A DNA stretch of 61,831 nt from Candidatus Hermodarchaeum yapensis. Lineage in GTDB: Archaea > Asgardarchaeota > Hermodarchaeia > Hermodarchaeales > Hermodarchaeaceae. The notes beneath the pieces were generated by a model, which saw nothing but the letters and a program-made list of their open reading frames with translations, was not told the origin of the DNA and made no database searches. The first letter of the stretch is position 1. Each line of letters opens with the position of its first letter. The stretch covers positions 1 through 61,831 of the forward strand of contig JAEOSK010000015.1 of NCBI GenBank assembly GCA_016840405.1, given 5' to 3'. Both the position numbers and the translations under genes were made by a program. Below are positions 34,925 through 43,929 of this stretch, in pieces.

Positions 34925-35000
34925 ACCCTAGATTTAACAACGAGATATTTGAAGTCCGTGATTCATCTCCACCCTGTAAGACAAGATCTTCTCGGAGAAT

Positions 35001-35010
35001 TAGATAAATA
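35001..35010 (+). promoter_or_regulatory. TATA-like box for tRNA-Arg(CCG)
   Basis: TAGATAAATA lies about 36-45 bases before the first base of tRNA-Arg(CCG). This is consistent with an archaeal TATA box placed about 25 bases before a start site a little upstream of the mature tRNA. Position-only inference; no experimental support. Confidence 0.35.
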
Positions 35011-35045
35011 GTACTTTGGAATCATTCTCAACATCACCGATGCAG

Positions 35046-35123
35046 GGGCCCTTGGCCTAGTATGGATAGGGCGACAGGTTCCGGACCTGTAGATCCCGCG
35101 TTCAAATCGCGGAGGGCCCGCCA
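35046..35123 (+). tRNA. tRNA-Arg (anticodon CCG), CCA encoded
   Basis: Acceptor GGGCCCT/AGGGCCC, D arm GGCCTAGTATGGATAGGGC, anticodon stem ACAGG/CCTGT with loop TTCCGGA (anticodon CCG, Arg, CGG codons), T arm CCGCG TTCAAAT CGCGG, discriminator G and encoded CCA. 78 bases including CCA. No intron. A second Arg tRNA (GCG) lies 3.3 kb away on the other strand with closely similar acceptor stem. Confidence 0.97.
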
Positions 35124-35220
35124 CGATTCTTTTGGGTTCATATCGCGTGTGTAGCGTAACTAAAAGGCTTATAGCTCATTCTTTCGCAGAAACAGACCTC
35201 AAGCTTGGAGGATTAAATTA

Positions 35221-36147
35221 GTGCAAATCCAATCTCGGTGTGTAAGTTGTCTCATTTCTCGAGGATTCCAAGAAGCACAGTTATCAACTACGGATCTTGA
35301 ACTGCAATTAGCAGCGATCACTGAAGTGGTTGGAATCTTAAACAATTCCTTGACAAAGGGTGGTCGACTGGAAAATATTCCAGCTTATGTTGGAACGCTT
35401 CGGGACCAGGCAATTCAACGAATAACCGGCTGCTCCGATCCGTATGCTTCATGGAAACAGGAATCCAATGAAATCGCATTGAAGTTAGTTCCCTCCCTCG
35501 AACGCTTCGTTGAAAAGGTTAAGAACTCCAAACAGCGATTTCGACGAGCATGTTTGGCTGCGTCTCTTGGAAATGTGATTGAATATGGAGTGGCGGGTCA
35601 TGAGATTCCTTGGGACAATTTGAAGAATCTGATTTCTCAAACTGATGCTGAACTCGCTATCGATCACATTCCAACACTTTATCAGTTAGCCCAAAAGGCA
35701 AATACTGTCCTCTATCTCACAGATAATGCCGGTGAGGTCGTGTTTGATCGGCTTCTCGTTAAAGCCTTGACCGAGATGGAATCTAGGGTCATCGTTGCTG
35801 TTAAGGGTGCTCCCGTGCTGAATGATGCAATGCTTGCTGATGCGAAGGTTGCTGGTTTGATGGATATCGCTGAAGTCATAACAACAGGTGGGGGAGCCGT
35901 GGGGGTATTGCCCCAGTGGTGTTCGAAAAAGTTCTTGAAACACTTTAGAGACGTAGATTTAGTCTTAGCAAAAGGCATGGGACATCATGAAACTCTTCCT
36001 GAGTTTACGTTACCAACACCGAGTGCTCACCTGCTGCGAACCAAGTGTGAACCTGTGGCAAGTTCTTTAAATGTAGCAAAGGACCGGAACGTTGTAAATG
36101 TCTTAGTCAACCATCAAGGTCCCTTAGGCCCATTGGTGAAAAACTAG
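35221..36147 (+). CDS. DUF89/ARMT1-like damage-control phosphatase family protein
   Basis: A 308-residue DUF89 protein. The opening CVSCLISRGFQEA contains the CxxC seen in many archaeal members. The family core LYLTDNAGEVVFDRLLVKAL includes the conserved DN..GE..FD motif that binds metal. VAVKGAPVLNDAM, GLVLAKGMGHHETL-like stretch (LAKGMGHHETLPEF) and a late Cys follow. Known members remove phosphate from damaged or reactive sugar phosphates. GTG 35221 is preceded by TTGGAGG at 35203-35209. It has its own promoter downstream of the tRNA. Confidence 0.88.
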   Translation: MQIQSRCVSCLISRGFQEAQLSTTDLELQLAAITEVVGILNNSLTKGGRLENIPAYVGTLRDQAIQRITGCSDPYASWKQESNEIALKLVPSLERFVEKVKNSKQRFRRACLAASLGNVIEYGVAGHEIPWDNLKNLISQTDAELAIDHIPTLYQLAQKANTVLYLTDNAGEVVFDRLLVKALTEMESRVIVAVKGAPVLNDAMLADAKVAGLMDIAEVITTGGGAVGVLPQWCSKKFLKHFRDVDLVLAKGMGHHETLPEFTLPTPSAHLLRTKCEPVASSLNVAKDRNVVNVLVNHQGPLGPLVKN

Positions 36148-36187
36148 CAGCCAGTAATTTACTTCAAATAGTTTGGGCTAAGAATGA

Positions 36188-37990
36188 CTATTCAGTCTCA
36201 GTGCTGATGTAGTAGTATTCGCCCCGTTGTTTTTGTTCACGATCCAATCGGCTATCTTCTTTGTTCACTCTAGGGCGTCCTGTTGCGTGGTCGCGACGGA
36301 AGGTAACGCCCATAGCACTGAGAAAGATATTCATGCCATTTCGAAGATCGATGGGAGCCTGACATAAACCTTCATTTCCAGGCATTCCTGAAAACACGGA
36401 AATTGTGTCTGCGAATGCTGAGAGGGCAACCATATCGTGTTCAACGACGAATGCCGCCTTGCCTTGACCGTGAACTATAGAACGAATAACATTGGCTGTG
36501 GCTAATCGTTGCTCGATATCAAGGAAGGCTGATGGCTCATCAAGGAGATAGAGATCAGCTGGACGGGCGAGACAAGCGGCGATAGCTACCCGTTGCAGTT
36601 CACCACCACTTAATTCGCTGATTATGCGATCTTCTAATGTGTCAAGCGAGAGGGGTCTAAGGACTTCGGATTTGAATAAACTTGTGAGTACCGTAGCGCC
36701 TCCGGCGTCTTGGAGTACTTCAATAAGTGTTTCATTGCTTTCAGAACTGAGATATTGTGGTTTGTAACTAACTTTGATGTCGGTTTCAGGAAGGTTTCCC
36801 TCATCCGGTTCTAAATCTTGAGCGAGAAGTCGTACGAAAGTAGTTTTCCCAATCCCATTGGGTCCAAGAACGCCGATTACTTCTCCTTGATGTACTTGGC
36901 CAGGCATGACTTGGAGTGTAAAACCTTCGAAACGTTTGACCATTGCTTCATATTCGAGGAGGAGCTCAACCGTTGTCCAAAATTCAGGTGTTGGCGGACG
37001 AGTTTCAAATCGAATTTCTTCATTCCGAAATCGGACATTGCTGTCGGGAAGATATCCATTCAAATAAATGTTGATTCCCTCTCGAACTCCATGGGGGTTA
37101 GACACAATTCCATACACCCCGGGAGTGCCATAGAAGATGCATACATAATCAGAGATATAGTCGGCGACAGCTAAGTCGTGAACAACGCTGATGACCATTT
37201 TTCCCTCCTGGGCAAGTGAACGAATGGCGCGGGCTGTCCTAACGCGTTGATAGACATCAAGATACGAGGTGGGCTCATCTATTAGATAAACATCTACATC
37301 ACGAGCCATTACAGCAGCGATTGCGACACGTTGGAGTTCACCGCCACTGAGCACCGAGACATCTCGTTGCAAAATACTTTGGAGTTCCAGTTGTTTGGTA
37401 AGTTCTGTAATTTTTCCACTATCACCTGTAGATTCAAGAAGCTGTTGAACCGACCCGTGATAGGCTTCAGGAATTGCTGTCACATTTTGAGGTTTGTAGG
37501 CAACTGTCAGATCCCCCTGAGAAGCCTGTTCGAAATAGGGCTGCAGTCCTGAACCGCGATAATGACGAATGATTTCCGCCCAGTCAGGAGGATCATCAAA
37601 ATTTCCAAGATTCGGTTGCAACTGGGTGGCTAGAATTTTTAATGCAGTTGATTTACCCGTTCCATTTGCACCCACCAGACCGGTGACGGCGCCTGGTGCT
37701 GGGATAGGGAGGCGGAAGAGTTTGAAGCTATTTGGTCCGTATCGGTGTGACGTGTCGGTATCCAATTCGTCTGCCAAGTTAATAATTCGGAGTGCCCCAA
37801 AGGGACATTTTCGCGTACAGATGCCACAGCCGGTACATAGAAGTTCAACTACCCGGGGTTGACTATCTTTGACGTTTTTATCAAAGATAACCACTTCATC
37901 ACCCATTCGTTGTGGTGGACAAAACCGTTGACATTCCCTGCTACATTTAGCAGGGTTGCAGGCTCGTGGATCTAATACAGCGATTCGCAA
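36188..37990 (-). CDS. ABCE1/Rli1 ribosome recycling ATPase
   Basis: A 600-residue ABCE1 homologue. N-terminal ferredoxin-type region with eight cysteines (CNPAKCSREC ... CP, CTGCGICTRKCPF) for two [4Fe-4S] clusters. First ABC domain: GANGTGKST Walker A, LSGGELQRVAIA signature, VDVYLIDEPTSYLD Walker B. Second: GPNGIGKTT, LSGGELQRVAIA, ADLYLLDEPSAFLD. ABCE1 splits ribosomes after termination and works with aRF1/Pelota. Length is normal. ATG 37990. Confidence 0.97.
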   Translation of the reverse strand: MRIAVLDPRACNPAKCSRECQRFCPPQRMGDEVVIFDKNVKDSQPRVVELLCTGCGICTRKCPFGALRIINLADELDTDTSHRYGPNSFKLFRLPIPAPGAVTGLVGANGTGKSTALKILATQLQPNLGNFDDPPDWAEIIRHYRGSGLQPYFEQASQGDLTVAYKPQNVTAIPEAYHGSVQQLLESTGDSGKITELTKQLELQSILQRDVSVLSGGELQRVAIAAVMARDVDVYLIDEPTSYLDVYQRVRTARAIRSLAQEGKMVISVVHDLAVADYISDYVCIFYGTPGVYGIVSNPHGVREGINIYLNGYLPDSNVRFRNEEIRFETRPPTPEFWTTVELLLEYEAMVKRFEGFTLQVMPGQVHQGEVIGVLGPNGIGKTTFVRLLAQDLEPDEGNLPETDIKVSYKPQYLSSESNETLIEVLQDAGGATVLTSLFKSEVLRPLSLDTLEDRIISELSGGELQRVAIAACLARPADLYLLDEPSAFLDIEQRLATANVIRSIVHGQGKAAFVVEHDMVALSAFADTISVFSGMPGNEGLCQAPIDLRNGMNIFLSAMGVTFRRDHATGRPRVNKEDSRLDREQKQRGEYYYISTETE

Positions 37991-38066
37991 GATTCAGCAT
38001 ACTCCAGGTTTTTCGACATCGATTCAGGTTTTTAGTCTTATGGGCAAGCTAGAGAATAAGGGAAAG

Positions 38067-39434
38067 CTAGCGTAAACGGAGCCATTCGGCCCGTTGACTC
38101 AGAAAGTGGAGAGCTTTGGCAGCTCGTTTGGGCGAAGGAAAGTTGGGGATTTCACGCTGAGCTAGAGTTGGTAGTCCCTCTTCAACAATGTCACCAGCTA
38201 ACCAGCAGGTGATAAGCGGTTTTTGAGGATTCGACTTCTTCGCTTCACCAATAGCTTTTGAAATTGCCGAAATTGAGGAAAAGGCAGTGGGAACATTTAA
38301 CACGAGCACCATATCAATATCAGAATGCTTGAGAAGAACTTCTGTAACTTGTTGGTAGATCTCAGGAGTTCCTTCTGGTCCAACATCAACCGGGTTTCCC
38401 ATTGGACAAAATGAGGGTAAGAAAGCTTTGAACGTCTTCACCAGATTTGTGGGAAAGGGACTAACATCAAGACCTACCTGAGCACATGCATCAACGGCGA
38501 GTACACTAGGTCCTCCAGCGTTTGTTATTATCCCGACTCGCTTCCCAGTTGGTAAAGGTTGGGTAACTAGCACCTGGCAGGCATCAATAAACTCGTCAAG
38601 GTTTGTTGCTTGGAGAATTCCTGCTTGCCGAAATGCACCAATATAGATTGCCTGGTCTCCTGCCATTGCTCCGGTATGTGTACGGATTGCACGAGAGGCT
38701 TCTATTGTATCACCAGGTTTAAGCACGACGAGAGGTTTGTGTGGTGTAATGTTTTGTGCAACAGAAAGAAATTGGCGGGCATTAGTAATGCCTTCTAGAT
38801 AGCCACCGATAATTTGTGTGGGTTTGTGGGATTGCAAATATTGGAGCAGTTCCTCTGGCCCAATATCTGCGGCGTTTCCGTAGCTAACGAATATGCTTAT
38901 TCCTAATCCAACCGCTCTTGCCAAAGCAAGAACCACCGCTGACATGGCACCACTTTGAGTTATGAATGCTAGATGTCCCCTTTGTAAGCGGTTTTCAAAG
39001 CTTGCATAGATATTTTCCCAGGTGGAGGCATAGCCAGCACAGTTTGGACCCAACATCCGCATTCCATGTTTGTGAACTAGTTTGATGAGTTCGCCTTCAA
39101 TGACATTATCACCTAGCTCACTAAACCCTGAACTCATCACAATCAGCGATTTGACTCCTTTTTGACCACTGGCACCAATTGCACCTAACACACGTTCTTT
39201 GCGTAACACAATGATTGCTAGATCGATGTCTCCGGGTACAACATCAATCGATGGATACGCAGAAAGACCGAGAACAGTCTTCAGTCGAGGATTGATTGGA
39301 TAAATAGTTCCTGGAAATTTCCCCAATTGCAGGCTTCTCATCACTTGAAATCCAATTCGGTTCGGTTTATCCGAGGCTCCAATGACTGCAATGGACTTTG
39401 GTCGAAACAGTGAATCCAAGGATGTGGATGTCAT
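38067..39434 (-). CDS. Acyl-CoA synthetase (NDP-forming) alpha subunit
   Basis: About 455 residues. CoA-binding Rossmann domain at the N terminus (PKSIAVIGASDKPNRIGFQVMRSL), CoA-ligase domains thereafter (AFITQSGAMS, GPNCAGY). The phospho-His loop is present: IRTHTGAMAGD. This is the alpha part of ADP-forming acetyl/acyl-CoA synthetase, which links acyl-CoA breakdown to ATP formation. The ATP-grasp beta subunit is not in the window, so it must be elsewhere. ATG 39434 was preferred over GTG codons at 39446 and 39443. Confidence 0.9.
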   Translation of the reverse strand: MTSTSLDSLFRPKSIAVIGASDKPNRIGFQVMRSLQLGKFPGTIYPINPRLKTVLGLSAYPSIDVVPGDIDLAIIVLRKERVLGAIGASGQKGVKSLIVMSSGFSELGDNVIEGELIKLVHKHGMRMLGPNCAGYASTWENIYASFENRLQRGHLAFITQSGAMSAVVLALARAVGLGISIFVSYGNAADIGPEELLQYLQSHKPTQIIGGYLEGITNARQFLSVAQNITPHKPLVVLKPGDTIEASRAIRTHTGAMAGDQAIYIGAFRQAGILQATNLDEFIDACQVLVTQPLPTGKRVGIITNAGGPSVLAVDACAQVGLDVSPFPTNLVKTFKAFLPSFCPMGNPVDVGPEGTPEIYQQVTEVLLKHSDIDMVLVLNVPTAFSSISAISKAIGEAKKSNPQKPLITCWLAGDIVEEGLPTLAQREIPNFPSPKRAAKALHFLSQRAEWLRLR

Positions 39435-39568
39435 ATAATACACCACAGTGGGAAAGCTAAGTCTACATTCAAGGGGTGAATCTAGTTATTGGATAGCAAA
39501 ACCCCTGGGTGTTTAAAGACTTGCTGGAGCACAATTCGGATGTATGTCTAACCTTCAAAAATTGAGCT

Positions 39569-40495
39569 TTAATTAAACCCTATTACCTTGGCGATTTCAC
39601 GTTGTCGTGATCGGAGAGTAACTTCAGTAATTCCAAGTTCAGTGGCAACGGCTTGTTGTGAGCGGGTTTCACCAAGTTGTTTAGCAGAAAGGTAGATAGC
39701 AGCGGCAACATAGCCTTTAGGATCTTTTCCAGATAGCTGGAGTTTTTCTGAAGCTGCTCCGAGCATTTCCAATGCCCGTTGTTCAACAGGAGCGGATAAT
39801 CCAAGTGCATTAGCAAATCGTGGAACAATTGCAGTCAGACTCATTCGCTTGGGTTTGAGATCAAGCGTTTTAACAAGAAGTACATAACACCGCTTTATAA
39901 CGCGGTCTTCTTCACCTGAGGTCTTCAGGATACTATCCAAGGTTAAGGGAAATCCACAGGTCTTGGATGACGCAAAAACACATGCAGCCACCATGGCTTT
40001 GATACTATGACCTCGTAAAAGGTCATGTTTGTAGGCTTTCCGGTAATAGATGGCCGCGGTCTCACGAATGTGACCAGGGATACTCAATTTCTCAGACAAA
40101 CGACGAATTTCCGTAAAGGCAATTGTGAAATTCCGTCGCCGCCAAGTTGAACGAGAGTTCCATCGCATAATTCGTTCAAGGCGACCTGCTCGTTCCGGTG
40201 ATATGCCATTTCCATTCATTCTTGTAGAAACCTTGGTTGACAATCCAAAATCGGGGAGCATCTGAGAAAGGGGAAGCCCATGAATACTCCTTTCAGCTTT
40301 TTCCTCAGGTGTAAAGGCACGAACTCCGGCTCGATGATCAATCATCGCCTCGGAGAGAACCATCCCACAACCAGTACAGATGAGTTCACCACGCGTTGGA
40401 TCATGAACGATATTGTGCGAACTACAATCTGGGCAGCGTAAAACATCAGCATGTTTTACGGTAGTGGTACTGTTTTTTGAATATTCTACAGTCAA
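39569..40495 (-). CDS. tfb: Transcription initiation factor TFB (TFIIB homologue)
   Basis: Zinc ribbon CPDCSS ... CTGCGMVL at residues 21-45, B-finger/linker region with ERSIHGLPLSQMLPDFGLSTKV, then two cyclin-like repeats (about residues 110-205 and 210-305), ending in an HTH-like ATELGITEVTLRSRQREIAKV that binds the BRE. Required for RNA polymerase recruitment at archaeal promoters. It starts with TTG 40495 after GAGGT. A TATA-like box at 40578-40585 lies upstream. Confidence 0.97.
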   Translation of the reverse strand: MTVEYSKNSTTTVKHADVLRCPDCSSHNIVHDPTRGELICTGCGMVLSEAMIDHRAGVRAFTPEEKAERSIHGLPLSQMLPDFGLSTKVSTRMNGNGISPERAGRLERIMRWNSRSTWRRRNFTIAFTEIRRLSEKLSIPGHIRETAAIYYRKAYKHDLLRGHSIKAMVAACVFASSKTCGFPLTLDSILKTSGEEDRVIKRCYVLLVKTLDLKPKRMSLTAIVPRFANALGLSAPVEQRALEMLGAASEKLQLSGKDPKGYVAAAIYLSAKQLGETRSQQAVATELGITEVTLRSRQREIAKVIGFN

Positions 40496-40577
40496 GAAGC
40501 CTTTAACCTCAATAAAAGAAACAGGTTAGCGGCTTTTTATAGCTCCGCAATAATAGCACAAAAAACATCAACTTTAG

Positions 40578-40585
40578 TTTATAAA
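40578..40585 (-). promoter_or_regulatory. TATA-like box upstream of tfb
   Basis: TTTATAAA, read on the minus strand, lies 83 bases before the TTG of tfb and 28 bases beyond the end of the neighbouring Lrp-like gene. It fits an archaeal TATA box giving a leader of about 55 bases. Inference from position only. Confidence 0.4.
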
Positions 40586-40612
40586 GACCAGCGGTTTTCG
40601 GGTGATTTGCCG

Positions 40613-41521
40613 TTACCGCAATCCCGCTTCTTTTAACAGACTATTCATGATTTGGTCGCGTGGACCTGGAAAGTAGTTGTGGTGTTTAGCAATAATTACT
40701 GTCACTGTTTGAACGGGTTCATATCGACGCGTTGTGCGAGAAATTGAATCGACTTCGTTAAGGTTCTCTCCTGTGAAAAGGCAAATCAGAACTGGTGAAT
40801 CCACTGAGATGTATGTCTCCCAGAGGGAGAGAGGGAATTTTTCGTTTAACCATGTTATGAGGGCCTGGTGATCCACGACTTTTTCATCCCATGTAATTCG
40901 CATCAGAAAGGGAATACTTTCTGCTTCACCCAGTTCAAGGAGGACGGTGAAGTGAACGGCCTTGCCTTCAACTAGCTCTTTGACAAGTCTTCGAACCCTT
41001 CTAGCAGTTAGTTTTGTTTGATCAGCGATACTCGCGATAGGTTTTCGTGGATTTTCAATCAGGGAATTGAGAACAAGGAGATGGAGCCTAGACAAGGACA
41101 TCGTAGACCCTTGATGGCTCAGAATTTGATGGGTTTCAACGGTATTCACACATTTGAAACTTCGAAGGAATGATGTTACGTCCCAGAGCTCTTGCGAGTT
41201 TCGAAATTCAGCGACAAGGACATAGTGACCACCAGTATAGGAGGCGGCGGCGATGATTTGTGGGTGTTTACCGAGTTGGTTTACAAATTCTTCTTCGTCT
41301 TGTGAACCATCCGTGAGGAGGAGACCGAAAAGAAGTTCTGAACCTGTCATTGCTTGTGATAGTTGCACTCGATATTGGTAGATGATACCAATGCCTTCCA
41401 GTTTTTTAACTCGTTTTTTTATGGCACTTGCGGAAATGCCATAGTTCAGGGCAAGTTCTTGGTATGTGATGCGACAATTGTTAATCAGTTCGGTGAGAAT
41501 ACCCTTATCGACATTGTCCAA
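40613..41521 (-). CDS. Lrp/AsnC-type regulator with two winged helix domains
   Basis: 302 residues. An N-terminal winged helix (LDNVDKGILTEL ... ITYQELALNYGISASAIKKRVKKLEGIGII) is typical of AsnC/Lrp proteins. A ligand-binding-like middle follows. From about residue 145 a second helix-turn-helix appears (LNSLIENPRKPIASIADQTKLTARRVRRLVKEL) with a second alpha-beta region. So the protein is a tandem HTH-RAM-like regulator, twice the usual size. TTG 41521. No regulon is inferable. Confidence 0.8.
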   Translation of the reverse strand: MDNVDKGILTELINNCRITYQELALNYGISASAIKKRVKKLEGIGIIYQYRVQLSQAMTGSELLFGLLLTDGSQDEEEFVNQLGKHPQIIAAASYTGGHYVLVAEFRNSQELWDVTSFLRSFKCVNTVETHQILSHQGSTMSLSRLHLLVLNSLIENPRKPIASIADQTKLTARRVRRLVKELVEGKAVHFTVLLELGEAESIPFLMRITWDEKVVDHQALITWLNEKFPLSLWETYISVDSPVLICLFTGENLNEVDSISRTTRRYEPVQTVTVIIAKHHNYFPGPRDQIMNSLLKEAGLR

Positions 41522-41608
41522 TTTGAGGTTCGTCCTATTCTGTTTGAGTCTTGGTAGTAAATCTAAGTGGAAAGGGCTTTAATTTTCTGGATTAGGTAAA
41601 AAAACAAG

Positions 41609-42952
41609 TTATGTTGATGGAATCCGACCAACCTTCCAAGCTGTTCTAGGTAGGAGATTTGTTGTATCCACTAAACGGTCTTGAACGGCTTCGAGCTTAT
41701 CTATTGCATCTCGATATTCCTGATGAGATGCGATAAGAAGGATACAATCAGCTGCGAGGGCTTCATCAAGTGATGCGGGAGTAAACCCAAAATCTCGAAT
41801 CTCTTTTTCTGAAAAATATGGATCATGTGCAAGTATCGCTTTGGGATTGTATCCTTGTAGATGTTTAAGAATTTGGAGGCTAGCCGCAAATCGGGTTTCT
41901 TTCACATCAGCTCGGAAGGAAATGCCAAGAAGGCTAATCCGGGAGTCTTTAATGTCTTTTCTGTAGGCCTTTAGACACTGGATAACTAATTTCACGGTGT
42001 GGAGGGGCATGCTATCATTCATGAATCGAGCTTGGCGTAAAAGGGCCGAATCCACTCCAAATTCTTCAGCTTTGTTAATTAGAAACCAGGGGTAGACCGG
42101 AATGCAATGGCCACCTACTCCGGCACTGGGTCGGTGAATCATGCAATGTTCTTTTGTATCCTCATTTGCAGCGGCAATCACTTCCCACGTATCTACACCT
42201 AATTGTTCACAGAGTTTGGCTAAGAAATTTGCATAACCGATATTTAAATCCCGGAAGGTACCTTCAGCAACTTTTACCAACTCCGCTGCTATGAGAGAGG
42301 AAGTGCGTACAACTTTGCCAAAAATGCTGTAAACACCTGCAGCAGCTTCAGTGCTTGCTTGGTCAATGCCACCAACGACTTTCGGGTACTTGTAGAGGTT
42401 ACGCATCACGCGACCAACCATTAGGCGCTCGGGACTATGTGCAAGTCCAAACTCTTTGCCGGCTACCAGTTTGCTTTCTGCTTCTAAAATCGGTTTGACC
42501 ACACGTTCAGTTGCTCCAGGTGGCATCGTTGTGGATGTTATCACGAGAGCCCCTTTTTTCAAGCCCTTTCCGGCAGCCCTTGTGGCATCTTGAATGATTG
42601 AATAGTCTTCTTGACCCTGATCATTTACGAGCAATGGAACTAGAATGATTATAACGTCTGCATCCTTCGCTGCCTCGGTTCCATCAATAGTTGCCCGAAG
42701 TTGACCTGACTTGATCATTTCTCGCAGCAAATCTGCAACTTGTGGCTCACCGACCAACGGAGATTTACCTTGGTTAATTTGGTCAACAACCGATTGATTC
42801 TTTCTGACACCAACAACCTTAGCACCTTCTTTGGCGAAGGCTACCGCCAACGGAAGCCCCATATTACCAATCCCAACCAGATCAATGGTTAGATCTCCGT
42901 TTCCAATAAGACGTGATATCTCTTCAGCTGACTTTCCATAGACCTTAACCAT
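41609..42952 (-). CDS. Nucleotide-sugar dehydrogenase (UDP-ManNAcA/Glc type)
   Basis: UDP-sugar dehydrogenase of about 447 residues from ATG 42952. NAD-binding GIGNMGLPLAVAFAKEGAKVVGV, central LVPLLV.. and STTMPPGATERVVKPIL, and catalytic-site Cys in PSAGVGGHCIPVYPWFL. The VGGHCIPVYPWFL form is that of WecC-type UDP-N-acetylmannosamine dehydrogenases. It oxidises a nucleotide sugar for glycan or surface polysaccharide synthesis. The frame is open up to 43051, but that extension is Cys/Trp-rich and unlike the family, so MVKVYG at 42952 was chosen. Confidence 0.9.
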   Translation of the reverse strand: MVKVYGKSAEEISRLIGNGDLTIDLVGIGNMGLPLAVAFAKEGAKVVGVRKNQSVVDQINQGKSPLVGEPQVADLLREMIKSGQLRATIDGTEAAKDADVIIILVPLLVNDQGQEDYSIIQDATRAAGKGLKKGALVITSTTMPPGATERVVKPILEAESKLVAGKEFGLAHSPERLMVGRVMRNLYKYPKVVGGIDQASTEAAAGVYSIFGKVVRTSSLIAAELVKVAEGTFRDLNIGYANFLAKLCEQLGVDTWEVIAAANEDTKEHCMIHRPSAGVGGHCIPVYPWFLINKAEEFGVDSALLRQARFMNDSMPLHTVKLVIQCLKAYRKDIKDSRISLLGISFRADVKETRFAASLQILKHLQGYNPKAILAHDPYFSEKEIRDFGFTPASLDEALAADCILLIASHQEYRDAIDKLEAVQDRLVDTTNLLPRTAWKVGRIPST

Positions 42953-43057
42953 GTCAGGCAACCTCGAGACCTTAGCAGCAGCAAGCCCCCACTTAAGCAT
43001 TATTGTTAAGACGGAAACCAAGTTCCAAAAAAGGCAGAAATGAGAAGCCAAGCGAGG

Positions 43058-43771
43058 TCATTTCATTCCGAGTTTATCTGTGAGAAAAGCGATAATCATG
43101 GGAATGATGAAATTAAGCCGACGAGTCCAGAAATGATTTGCTCCTTTAATCAATCGGAGATATTTTTCCTTAACCTGTAATTGGGCGTAGATTCCTTCAG
43201 CTTCAACGTGATGTACCGAATCGTCATCACGTCCATGAACAATGTAGACGGGACAATTCACGTATCGAATGCCCTCAGTTACAATTGTAGAATCAATCTC
43301 AGAGGATCTTATCGGGGCACTGATGGTTACCAGAGCTGCGGGATTGGCATCCATGGCTGCAGCAAGCGCTATACTTCCACCAAAACTATATCCCAGGAGG
43401 GCAATTCGAGAATTATCTATATGCGATTGATTGCAGAGGAATTCCATAGCAGCTATTGTGTCCTGCATTTCCCCTATCCCCTGCCCAAATTGGCCTTGAC
43501 TTTTTCCCACACCGCGAAAATTAAAACGAAGTGTATTCAGCCCTTTAGCGGCAGCAGCTTTGCTGATAGCTAGTATCCGGCTATCATCCATTGATCCACC
43601 ATAGAGCGGATGAGGGTGGCAAAGAACGAGGCCAGGTTGTTTTTCCTTTTTAGTGAGAACGAGAATTCCTTCTAATGACAATTCGCCACTCAGAATGCTG
43701 ACTGATTGTTCACGACCGTTTCCAGTTTTTGAATCCGGTTGGGGTGCGTCCAATCTGATCCACTGCTCCAT
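43058..43771 (-). CDS. Alpha/beta hydrolase (dienelactone-hydrolase-like)
   Basis: A 237-residue soluble alpha/beta hydrolase. Oxyanion region LVLCHPHPLYGGSMDD, nucleophile elbow GYSFGGS with Ser, acid HGRDDDSV and base His in KGANHFW. No signal peptide. The HPHPLYGG motif is typical of the small prokaryotic CocE/NonD-like group. Substrate unknown. ATG 43771; the sugar dehydrogenase gene follows on the same strand. Confidence 0.88.
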   Translation of the reverse strand: MEQWIRLDAPQPDSKTGNGREQSVSILSGELSLEGILVLTKKEKQPGLVLCHPHPLYGGSMDDSRILAISKAAAAKGLNTLRFNFRGVGKSQGQFGQGIGEMQDTIAAMEFLCNQSHIDNSRIALLGYSFGGSIALAAAMDANPAALVTISAPIRSSEIDSTIVTEGIRYVNCPVYIVHGRDDDSVHHVEAEGIYAQLQVKEKYLRLIKGANHFWTRRLNFIIPMIIAFLTDKLGMK

Positions 43772-43929
43772 AAAACGCAGGTTGCTATTGATTCGAGCTT
43801 ATCACATCCTTTTAAACCTGCGTCCTACAAAACGCTCAGACCACCAATTCAACCAAACTTCACAACACCCCTGAAACTGCATCAGATTCATAAAGAGACA
43901 GATTCTGACACCAGTAGAGGATAATTCGC

